Shown: in pieces, positions 1 through 6,363 of the stretch
Layout: each line of letters begins with the position of its first letter
Position numbering within the stretch: position 1 is the stretch's first letter
From: Zavarzinia sp.
GTDB lineage: Bacteria > Pseudomonadota > Alphaproteobacteria > Zavarziniales > Zavarziniaceae
Length of the DNA stretch: 6,446 nt
Assembly (NCBI GenBank): GCA_028694545.1
Contig: JAQVKV010000143.1
Location: 1-6,446, forward strand
Direction: 5' to 3'
Position numbers and translations under genes: made by a program
The notes under the pieces: generated by a model
Told to the model about the DNA's origin: nothing
The model's database searches: none
What the model saw: only the letters and a program-made list of their open reading frames with translations

Positions 1-1410
1 TGCACCGCCGCCGGCATTTCCGAGAGTGATGCGGTGGGTCGGCTGGCATCGAGCCTGATCGGCTGGAGCCCGGCGGAAGCCGAGACGCAGGAAGCTGTCG
101 CCACCACGATCCTGTTGCGCACCACAGTCGGCGAAAGACGTTGTCCCGCCGTCATCCTGCCCTATGTGCGCGAGGACGGGGTGCGGCTGCGCATCGCCAT
201 CATCCATGTAGCGGGCAGCGCTGTCGGCGCCCTCAGCGACTTCGAGCGCCGGGTGCTGGAAGCGTTACGCCGCGACGGAATCCGCACCCTTGGCGAAGGA
301 ATCTCGGGCCAGATCGAAGTGATCATGATCGACGCGGTGAGGCAACGCCTGGGATCACGCTGGCGCGTGGTTTCGGAAAAGGTCATGACGGTCGCCAGCA
401 CTCTCATCCGGCAACGCCTGCGACCGGGCGAGACCCACGCCCGCATCGCGGATACATGCTTCGTCGTCGCCTTCGCCACCCCCGACCTGGAGGAGGCGAC
501 GCGCCGGGCCGAGGCCATCGCGGCCGACATTCTGAGTCACCTGCTGGGCGACGCCGAGACCGCCGGCGGCTTCATCGTGAAGGGTGGCGCCGCGCCCCTG
601 CCCGACTGGCCCGCCAGCCCGGATGGGGCACCGCCGGACCCGCAGGTGGGGCCCGGCCTCGACCTGCGCATCGCGGCCAGTCGCGATGCCTGGCGGGAAA
701 AGACGGCGAGGGGCATCGCCGCGCTGATCCGCGACGCCGGCCTGGAAACCCGTCCTGTCCTTCGACGAGGGGCGAATTCAGGTCTTTACCTTGTCGATCT
801 CGACCACGAATCCCGGATCAATCTCGAGGCACTGCGCCGGGCCGGGGTCTTCGCCCGGACCCATCCCGAAGTCGGCCTGCTGCCCTTCGCTCTCGCCATC
901 GACCGGCTCTACCGCACGGTGGACGGCGATAGCGGCACGGCCCCGATCCTGGTCGTACCCCTGCCCCTCGCCCTGCTGCAGGAACGACAAGGCATGGAAC
1001 AGTTCCAGGCCCTGGCCCGCCCGCTGCCGCCAGGCCTGCGCCGACAACTGATCCTGATGGTGACCGGGATCGCCCGCGACACCCCGCGCCAGCGCCTGAC
1101 CGATATCGCCCAGCGCGTCGCCCATTTCTGCCGCCGGGTGAGCGTCGCCATCAATGGCTTGGAAGATGGCCCCATCGCCTATCAGGACATCAGGCCGACC
1201 GGCCTTCTGATACAATGGACGGACGACATGGCCCGCGAGGTGGCCCGCAACGACGAGCCCCTGCGCCGCCTGATCGACAATGCCCATCGCCATCATTGTC
1301 TCGTCGTCGCGCAGGGCCGGCCGGGCACCGGCGCGCCGATGCCGCCCGAATCCGAATTCCCGATCGACCTGACGATCGACGATCCCGACCGCGCTCCAGC
1401 CCTGGAATGA
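1..1410 (+). CDS. Degenerate GGDEF-EAL-like protein, 5' end missing
   Basis: The frame is open from the first base to the TGA at 1408-1410, so this is the C-terminal 469 residues of a longer protein. The GTG at 34 is only the first start-like codon and is probably internal; residues are numbered from it. Residues about 110-172 read like the second half of a GGDEF domain: a helix, then R-I-A-D-T-C-F (137-143) where active cyclases have R-x-G-G-D-E-F, then a D-L-E-E-A helix. Residues about 210-428 follow the pattern of an EAL domain: a strand at I-L-V-V-P-L (305-310), L-I-L-M-V-T-G (339-345) at the 'LEITE' position, G-L-E-D-G (375-379) at 'DDFGTG', and C-L-V-V-A-Q-G (422-428) at 'VVAEGVE'. None of the metal- or c-di-GMP-handling acidic residues is kept, so a regulatory or scaffold role is inferred rather than synthesis or hydrolysis. 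No membrane segment is seen in the visible part. The reading frame is certain; the family call is by eye and moderate. Confidence 0.6.
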   Translation, partial: CTAAGISESDAVGRLASSLIGWSPAEAETQEAVATTILLRTTVGERRCPAVILPYVREDGVRLRIAIIHVAGSAVGALSDFERRVLEALRRDGIRTLGEGISGQIEVIMIDAVRQRLGSRWRVVSEKVMTVASTLIRQRLRPGETHARIADTCFVVAFATPDLEEATRRAEAIAADILSHLLGDAETAGGFIVKGGAAPLPDWPASPDGAPPDPQVGPGLDLRIAASRDAWREKTARGIAALIRDAGLETRPVLRRGANSGLYLVDLDHESRINLEALRRAGVFARTHPEVGLLPFALAIDRLYRTVDGDSGTAPILVVPLPLALLQERQGMEQFQALARPLPPGLRRQLILMVTGIARDTPRQRLTDIAQRVAHFCRRVSVAINGLEDGPIAYQDIRPTGLLIQWTDDMAREVARNDEPLRRLIDNAHRHHCLVVAQGRPGTGAPMPPESEFPIDLTIDDPDRAPALE

Positions 1411-1414
1411 GACC

Positions 1415-1831
1415 ATGCGCCCCGTAACCGCTTACGTCCTCGCCCTCGCCCTCCCCTCGGCCGGACCCGCCCTTGCCGCCGACGGCCCGGCCGGCCGCTA
1501 TCATATCGACGTGGACGCGACCTGGCGCGCACTCGAGGAGACGGAGCAGGCGACGCCGCGCTGGCGCGAGATGCTGGAGAAGCAACGCGACGTGATGTTC
1601 CTCGTCTTCTCGGGCAACGAATTCTCGCTGGTCGCCGGCCCCTCGCTCGGCGGGCAGAGGCAGGGCACCTGCGAGTGGCACCTGGAACGCGATCTCCTGG
1701 TGTTCCAGAATTGCCGTAATGCGAAGGGGGGCGCCTTCGCGGTGAACGGCATCATCCGCTACGTCGCGGACGATGATACGCTCATGGTCGAAGGCAACGC
1801 CCCGGTGCCCGTCCGCTACCGCGTGGACTGA
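1415..1831 (+). CDS. Small secreted protein of unknown function
   Basis: This gene encodes 138 residues. The start has a basic residue followed by a hydrophobic stretch (about residues 5-21) and an A-L-A (19-21) signal peptidase I site before A-D-G, so the mature protein of about 117 residues is probably periplasmic. No lipobox cysteine is present. The mature part opens with G-R-Y-H-I-D-V-D-A-T-W, has a charged helix (about 36-58), then alternating strands (60-74, 86-99, 107-137), giving a small beta-rich, lipocalin-like outline. The two cysteines, C86 and C100, could form a disulfide. The ATG lies 4 bases after the stop of the upstream gene with only a weak purine stretch before it, which suggests translational coupling in one operon. 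I do not recognise a named family; a role linked to the upstream signalling-like protein is only suggested by position. Confidence 0.75.
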   Translation: MRPVTAYVLALALPSAGPALAADGPAGRYHIDVDATWRALEETEQATPRWREMLEKQRDVMFLVFSGNEFSLVAGPSLGGQRQGTCEWHLERDLLVFQNCRNAKGGAFAVNGIIRYVADDDTLMVEGNAPVPVRYRVD

Positions 1832-1847
1832 CCGGGGCGCCGGGGCC

Positions 1848-4800
1848 TCACGCCGCCGCCGAGCGGGCGGCGGCCGCCAGCCGGTCGGCGATGGCGGGGC
1901 CGATCTGTTCCAGCACGCCGACATCCATCATCTCGTGGTGATGGCAATCGACCGGGATCAAATCGGGCGCGCCGAGAAGCGCGTCCCAGGCATCGGCCTG
2001 ATGGTGGACGATATCATCCATCGCTTCGCCCTTGCCCTGTGTCGCCCGGAACAGCAGGGCGGGTTCCGCCAGTGCGCCGGCCCCCACGGGTTGCGGCACG
2101 AAGGATTGGGCAATGGCGAGATTATTGGCGATCGCCGCGCGCATGTTGTCGAACAGGGCCGGGTTCTTCTGGCCCATGCTCTGCACCAGCGGGATCGAAT
2201 AGACGTCATATTGCTCGCACACGAGGTCCGCGAGGCCAGCCAGGGTTTCCGGCGGATTCTCGATCTCGTGGCCGACATAGGCGAGCGCCGCGCGCACATC
2301 CTCCGCCTCGGTCCGCGCCTTGCCCTGGACGTAAGGATAGCTGTCGAGCATGCAGAGAAAGGCGACGCTGTCGCCCGCCGCGCGCAGCAGCCGGGTGATT
2401 TCCTCGGCAACGAGGCCGCCGAAGGACCAGCCGAGCAGGGAATAGGGCCCCTTGGGCTGGATCGCCCTGATTTCGGCCAGATAGGCTTTCGCCATGGCCG
2501 GCACGCTGTCGAACAGGGGGGCCGACTTCGACAGGCCCGGCACCTGCAGGACGTGGATCGGCCGGTCCTTCACGTAGCGCAGCAGGCCGGCGTAGCTCCA
2601 GCCCAGCCCCACCACCGGATGGATGCAGAACAGGGGTGCTTCCGTCCCCTTCGCCTGCAGGGTGAGCAGCGGCTTGAACGGATCGTGGTCCGCCGCCTTC
2701 TCGATCTCCTCGGCAAGGCCGGCGATGGTCGGCTTCGAGAAGACGGAGACCAGCGGGATCTCGAGGTTGAAGCGCGCCTGCAGGGTCGAGATCATGCGCG
2801 CCGCCTGGATCGAATCCCCGCCCAGATCGAACAGATTGTCGTGGATGCCCACCTTGTCGACCTCGAAGATCTCGGCCCACAGGGTGGCGAGCACTTCTTC
2901 CGTCGGCGTGCGCGGGGCGACGTAACCCAGCTGATCGCGCCATTCCGGCGCCGGCAGCAAGGCCCGGTCGAGCTTGCCGTTGATCGACAGCGGCAAGGTG
3001 TCGAGGGGAACGAAAGCGGACGGGATCATGTAATCCGGCAGGCTCTTCGCCAATTCGGCGCGCAAGTCCGCCGCCTCGGGCATGGTGCCTACCAGATAGG
3101 CGACCAGCATCTTGCCCCGGCCGGCATCCTCGCGCAGCAGGACAACGGCGCGTTCGATGCCGTCAATGGCGAGAAGGGCGGATTCGACCTCGCCCGCCTC
3201 GACCCGGAAACCGCGGATCTTGATCTGGAAGTCGCTGCGGCCAAGGTATTCAAGCACGCCGTCCTCGCGCCAGCGCGCGATGTCCCCGGTCTTGTACAGG
3301 CGCCCCTCGCCGAAGGGGTCGGCCACGAAGCGTTCCGCCGTCAGCTCCGGACGGTTCAGGTAACCATCGGCAAGGCCAAGGCCGCCGATATAGAGATCGC
3401 CCGGCGCGCCCACGGGCACGCGCTGCATCGACTTGTCGAGGACGTGGACCTTGGTGTTCCAGACCGGGCGGCCGATCGGCGGCGCGTCGAGATCATCGCC
3501 GTCGAGCAACATGGCGGTCGACCAGATCGTCGTCTCGGTGGGACCATAGAGGTTCAGCACCGGATGGCCGAGCCCGCGCATGCGCCGGGCCAGCGCGCCC
3601 GGCAACGCCTCACCGCCGACGAGGGGCCGAAGGCCGGCCAGCGCCTCAAGGTGATCGGCCAGCAGCGCCTGCCACAGGGACGGTGTCGCCTGCATCAGGG
3701 TTGCGCCCTGCGCCTTGATCGAGAGAGAGAGAAGACGGGGGTCACGCACCACATCGCGCGGGGTGACGATGACGGAAGCGCCCGTCGCCAGCGGCATGAA
3801 AAGTTCGAGCGCCGCGATGTCGAAGGCGATGGTTGTGACCGCCATCAGCCGGTCGGCCGGCGACAGCCCCGCCACCTCGGCATAGGTCAACAGGCAATTG
3901 GTCAGCGCCCGATGGGGAATGACCACGCCCTTGGGCCGCCCGGTCGAGCCCGAGGTGAAGATGACATAGGCGGTATCGGCGGCCGTAAGACCCGCGCGGG
4001 CAGGCGCCGTCGCCGGCTGGCCGGCGGTCGAGACCTTGTCCGTCAGGAAATGCGGCACGCCTTCGGGCAGCAGGGTGGAAAGCTCGCTGGTAGTCAGCGC
4101 CAGCGCCGGCGACGCGTCCTCCAGCGTCATGGCGAGGCGGGCCGGCGGCGCGCCGGTGTCGAGCGGCAGATAGGCGCCGCCGGCCTTGTGAATGGCGAGA
4201 AGCGCCGTGACCAGCCCTTCGTCGCGCGGCAGGGCGACAGCGACGAGCGCGCCGGGCCCGATACCCTGCGCCTTCAGGACATGGGCGAGCCGGTTCGCCG
4301 CCGCGTCGAGAGCGGCGTAGGAGACGATGCGATCGCCGGCGATCACGGCCGGCGCCTCCGGCATCTCACGCGCGCGGGCCTCGAACAGGTCGATCCAGGG
4401 CGCGTCGGGAACCGGATGATCCGTATCGTTCCACGGCCCCGCCATCAGGGCGCGTTCTTCCGGATCGAGAATGTCGAAACCGGCGATCGGCGCGTCGGGC
4501 GCCGCCACCGCCGCCTCGACCAGGCGGTTCAGCCGGCGCAGATGAGCGTCCAGCTCCGCGGGCGTGTAAAGGCCCGGGTTGGCGTCCACGTCGATACGCA
4601 GCCCCTGACCGTCGTTGCGGTCGTAGACGAAGATTGTGATGTCCTCGATCGAGCCGTTCGACAGATTATGCGGCGTCGACGTCGCCGCGCCGAAGCGCAG
4701 ATCGTAGTGGAAGGGTTCGATGTTGATCGCGGTCCAGGAAATCTGGCGGTTGTCGTTGGTCAGGCCGAGATCGCGGCGCACTTCCTCGAAACGATACTGC

Positions 4801-5810
4801 TGGTGACGCAGGGCATGCAGCACGGTCCTGGAGACCTGCTGCGCCAGCTCGTTCAGGGTCTGGGCCGGCGACATGGCGAGGCGGATGGTGACCGCATTCG
4901 CCATCAGGCCCGGGATCCGGCGCAGCGAGGCATTGGTGCGCGCGGTGACCGGCATGCCCAGCACCAGGTCCTCGGACCCGGTGGCCCGGTAGATATAGGC
5001 GGCGAGCAGGGCGATCAGGGCCTGCGGCAGGCTGATGGAGCGCGCCTTCGCCATGTCGTGCAGGCGCTCGGTGATCTCGGCCGAGAGGTGGCCGGTCGCG
5101 CGCTGCAGCCCACCGGTCGAATGGCCTGGCCGACGCGACAGGGAGATCGGCTCCGGCAGGTCGGCCAGATGCTCGGTCCAATATTGCTTGTCGCGCTGGT
5201 AGCGGGGCGAGGCGCGGTAATGTGCTTCGTGTTCGTTGATTTCCGCGAAACCGCCGAAGCTGCAGGGTTCCGCCTCGCGATCCTCGGCCAGCGCATTATA
5301 AAGCTCCGCGATGCGGCGCGCGATCAGGCCGCCGGCGAAACCGTCGAGCACGATGTGATGGCAGCGGTGCATCCAGAAATAATGCTCGGGACCAGCCTTG
5401 ACGAGCGCGATCACCCACAGCGGATCACGGGCGAGATCAACGGGGCGGGTCAGTTCGTCCATCATCCAGGCGAAGGCCGCGCCCCGGGGATCGGTGGCGG
5501 CGGAGACATCGACGAAAGGCAGTTCGCGATCGAATTCGGCGCGAATTTCCTGATAGGGCACGCCGTCGTGCTCGACGATCGAGACGCGCGCCGTCTCGGC
5601 TTCGTCGGCCAGACGATACATCGCCTCCATGAACAGGTCCTCGTTCACGACACCATGGATTTCCAGGCATTCGGCGATGTTCACGACGGCGTCGGGTGGG
5701 GCGATCTTGTGAGCGATCCACAGACCGCGCTGCGCCACCGACAGCGGCAGCAGGCGCGTTTCGGCACCCGATTCCAAGCGTTTGAATCCGATCCTGTCGA
5801 TGCTGTTCAT
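1848..5810 (-). CDS. Glycine-specific NRPS, C-A-T-TE single module (DhbF/EntF-like)
   Basis: A cytosolic 1320-residue nonribosomal peptide synthetase, close in length and order to EntF. Condensation domain (about 19-445) has the catalytic H-H-I-V-L-D-G at 151-157, and its opening resembles the first DhbF module. Adenylation domain (about 470-955): TSGSTGRPKG at 619-628, NLYGPTE at 753-759, YKTGD at 839-843, GRSD at 857-860, KIRG at 864-867, NGKLDR at 944-949. Its pocket residues D664, I665, L668, Q707, L730, G732, L754, I762, W763, K946 spell the known glycine code. Carrier domain (about 966-1038) has LGGDSI with the phosphopantetheine serine S1000. Thioesterase (about 1056-1315) has GWSFGG with S1129, D1156 and H1291 as the likely triad. 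The ATG at 5810 is preferred: GGGGAG lies 10 bases upstream (5821-5826) and LPLSVAQ, the usual C-domain opening, follows at 21. The frame continues upstream to a TTG at 5936, adding 42 low-complexity residues. A partner must supply the donor acyl group; product unknown. Confidence 0.96.
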   Translation of the reverse strand: MNSIDRIGFKRLESGAETRLLPLSVAQRGLWIAHKIAPPDAVVNIAECLEIHGVVNEDLFMEAMYRLADEAETARVSIVEHDGVPYQEIRAEFDRELPFVDVSAATDPRGAAFAWMMDELTRPVDLARDPLWVIALVKAGPEHYFWMHRCHHIVLDGFAGGLIARRIAELYNALAEDREAEPCSFGGFAEINEHEAHYRASPRYQRDKQYWTEHLADLPEPISLSRRPGHSTGGLQRATGHLSAEITERLHDMAKARSISLPQALIALLAAYIYRATGSEDLVLGMPVTARTNASLRRIPGLMANAVTIRLAMSPAQTLNELAQQVSRTVLHALRHQQYRFEEVRRDLGLTNDNRQISWTAINIEPFHYDLRFGAATSTPHNLSNGSIEDITIFVYDRNDGQGLRIDVDANPGLYTPAELDAHLRRLNRLVEAAVAAPDAPIAGFDILDPEERALMAGPWNDTDHPVPDAPWIDLFEARAREMPEAPAVIAGDRIVSYAALDAAANRLAHVLKAQGIGPGALVAVALPRDEGLVTALLAIHKAGGAYLPLDTGAPPARLAMTLEDASPALALTTSELSTLLPEGVPHFLTDKVSTAGQPATAPARAGLTAADTAYVIFTSGSTGRPKGVVIPHRALTNCLLTYAEVAGLSPADRLMAVTTIAFDIAALELFMPLATGASVIVTPRDVVRDPRLLSLSIKAQGATLMQATPSLWQALLADHLEALAGLRPLVGGEALPGALARRMRGLGHPVLNLYGPTETTIWSTAMLLDGDDLDAPPIGRPVWNTKVHVLDKSMQRVPVGAPGDLYIGGLGLADGYLNRPELTAERFVADPFGEGRLYKTGDIARWREDGVLEYLGRSDFQIKIRGFRVEAGEVESALLAIDGIERAVVLLREDAGRGKMLVAYLVGTMPEAADLRAELAKSLPDYMIPSAFVPLDTLPLSINGKLDRALLPAPEWRDQLGYVAPRTPTEEVLATLWAEIFEVDKVGIHDNLFDLGGDSIQAARMISTLQARFNLEIPLVSVFSKPTIAGLAEEIEKAADHDPFKPLLTLQAKGTEAPLFCIHPVVGLGWSYAGLLRYVKDRPIHVLQVPGLSKSAPLFDSVPAMAKAYLAEIRAIQPKGPYSLLGWSFGGLVAEEITRLLRAAGDSVAFLCMLDSYPYVQGKARTEAEDVRAALAYVGHEIENPPETLAGLADLVCEQYDVYSIPLVQSMGQKNPALFDNMRAAIANNLAIAQSFVPQPVGAGALAEPALLFRATQGKGEAMDDIVHHQADAWDALLGAPDLIPVDCHHHEMMDVGVLEQIGPAIADRLAAAARSAAA

Positions 5811-5820
5811 GTTACGCAAT

Positions 5821-5826
5821 CTCCCC
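5821..5826 (-). promoter_or_regulatory. Ribosome binding site of the NRPS
   Basis: On the minus strand the sequence reads GGGGAG, followed by a 10-base spacer and the ATG at 5810-5808. The match to the Shine-Dalgarno core and the spacing support this ATG over the in-frame TTG at 5936. Confidence 0.6.
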
Positions 5827-5845
5827 GGCCCATTCCGTCCGGCAC

Positions 5846-5858
5846 GCTGAATTTCAGC
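5846..5858. repeat. 13-bp palindrome in the NRPS leader
   Basis: GCTGAA and TTCAGC flank a single central base, forming a perfect 6+1+6 dyad that ends 36 bases upstream of the synthetase ATG. A one-base loop cannot form a good RNA hairpin, so a protein binding site is the more natural reading if the dyad is functional. The symmetry is seen directly; the role is inference. If the synthetase began at the upstream TTG, this stretch would lie in the coding sequence. Confidence 0.4.
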
Positions 5859-5877
5859 TGCCGGCATCGCCCCAAGA

Positions 5878-5891
5878 GCGGTTTTCACCGC
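5878..5891 (-). other. Short hairpin with GAAA tetraloop in the NRPS leader
   Basis: The minus strand reads GCGGT-GAAA-ACCGC, a 5-bp stem closed by a GNRA tetraloop, 68 bases upstream of the synthetase ATG. If it lies in the untranslated leader it could stabilise the transcript. No U-tract follows, so it is not an intrinsic terminator. Confidence 0.3.
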
Positions 5892-5978
5892 CCGCCGATC
5901 CCCCTGGCGTTCCCCTGGATCGAGCTTCGCCGACAACCGAAGCCCGCCACGACTATGGCGGCCTCCCGCCCGAATGGT

Positions 5979-6006
5979 TCTATAATTGCCTTCAAAATAG
6001 GGTTAA
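5979..6006 (-). promoter_or_regulatory. Possible sigma70-type promoter for the NRPS
   Basis: On the minus strand TTAACC (6006-6001) and TATAGA (5984-5979) are spaced by 16 bases, each matching 4 of 6 consensus positions. It would give a leader of about 160 bases before the ATG at 5810 and would place both the palindrome and the GNRA hairpin inside the transcript. The match is weak and unsupported by anything but position and local AT-richness. Confidence 0.2.
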
Positions 6007-6184
6007 CTGCCCGCGCGCGATTTCCACCCTCTGGCCAGCGCGCCTCTATAAATATGGTGCCCCCTCCTTGCTGCGATGCAATGGAATATCGCCCAACCCC
6101 TTCATTTTACAGGCATGACAACACCTCTGATTGAAGCAACTTTCTGTTAATGGTGGTGGTTGTATCTAAATCTGCACCGACGAG

Positions 6185-6214
6185 TTGTCATTTCGAGATT
6201 TATCGAACAATCTT
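6185..6214 (+). promoter_or_regulatory. -35-like box over a TTCGA-N6-TCGAA dyad
   Basis: TTGTCA (6185-6190) matches 5 of 6 bases of a -35 box. Directly after it lies TTCGA (6192-6196), 6 bases, TCGAA (6203-6207), a perfect 5-bp inverted repeat with the half-site spacing common for repressor operators. The expected -10 position (about 6208-6214, AATCTT) is a poor match. This could be a regulated promoter for the rightward Tad-like gene, but evidence for the promoter part is weak; only the dyad is clear. Confidence 0.25.
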
Positions 6215-6216
6215 GT

Positions 6217-6230
6217 CGGCAAAAATGCCG
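6217..6230 (+). other. Stem-loop CGGCA-AAAA-TGCCG
   Basis: A perfect 5-bp GC-rich stem with a 4-A loop, immediately upstream of the long inverted repeat. Its right arm TGCCG can also pair, extended to TGCCGC (6226-6231), with GCGGCA at 6250-6255, so the two pairings compete. No poly-U follows on the plus strand. Confidence 0.35.
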
Positions 6231-6238
6231 CGCCGCAA

Positions 6239-6295
6239 AATCCAAATTCGCGGCAAGACCATCCATATCGGTTCAAAATGGACCGAATTTGGATT
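6239..6295. repeat. 12-bp perfect inverted repeat, 33-bp spacer
   Basis: AATCCAAATTCG (6239-6250) is the exact reverse complement of CGAATTTGGATT (6284-6295). Inside the spacer there is a further TCCAT/ATGGA pair (6262-6266 with 6278-6282), and as RNA CGGUUC (6269-6274) can pair with GGACCG (6280-6285) across a 5-base loop. These inner pairings are mutually exclusive. The repeat may be an operator, part of a structured RNA leader, or a remnant of a small mobile repeat. No target-site duplication is evident. Confidence 0.6.
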
Positions 6296-6303
6296 ATTGG
6301 GCA

Positions 6304-6332
6304 GACCCGACCACCATAAGGTGGCACCGGTC
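6304..6332 (+). other. Hairpin in the leader of the Tad-like gene
   Basis: CCACC (6311-6315) and GGTGG (6320-6324) form a 5-bp stem around an ATAA loop. GACC (6304-6307) and GGTC (6329-6332) can extend it past a small internal loop. It ends 31 bases before the ATG at 6364. No U-tract follows, so a leader element is more likely than a terminator. Confidence 0.3.
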
Positions 6333-6363
6333 AAGTTCGCGCGTCCGGAGTTCGAGAACCGCC

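Larger units (their letters stand above)
5811..6363. other. Divergent intergenic region, AT-richer than flanks
   Basis: These 553 bases separate the start of the peptide synthetase gene (leftward) from the start of the Tad-like gene (rightward). Positions 5811-5936 are GC-rich and remain in frame with the synthetase. From about 5970 to 6300 the sequence turns noticeably AT-rich, as expected of promoter DNA. A plus-strand frame at 6150-6401 overlaps the start of the Tad-like gene and encodes no recognisable protein, so I do not call it a gene. Dyads and possible promoter elements inside the region are listed separately. Confidence 0.7.

Noticed and set aside
1832..1847. GC-rich gap between the convergent genes, considered as a terminator.
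   Set aside because: Only a 4-bp CCGG/CCGG stem is possible and no U-tract exists on either strand.
5981..5986. Perfect TATAAT on the plus strand.
   Set aside because: The bases 16-18 positions upstream are GC-rich with no -35 match, and the next plus-strand gene starts almost 400 bases away.
6053..6069. Strong Shine-Dalgarno-like AAGGAGG on the minus strand (6069-6063).
   Set aside because: The codon at the proper distance is ATA (6055-6053), no ATG, GTG or TTG is nearby, and the frame is not that of the synthetase.
1773..6134. A plus-strand frame open for 1453 codons, antisense to the whole synthetase gene.
   Set aside because: Its translation is rich in R, G, H, Q and D with no domain, while the opposite strand encodes a textbook synthetase. 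Long antisense frames are common opposite GC-rich genes.
6335..6353. Two GTTC half-sites, considered as an alphaproteobacterial LexA box.
   Set aside because: That box is GTTC-N7-GTTC; here the spacing is 11 bases.
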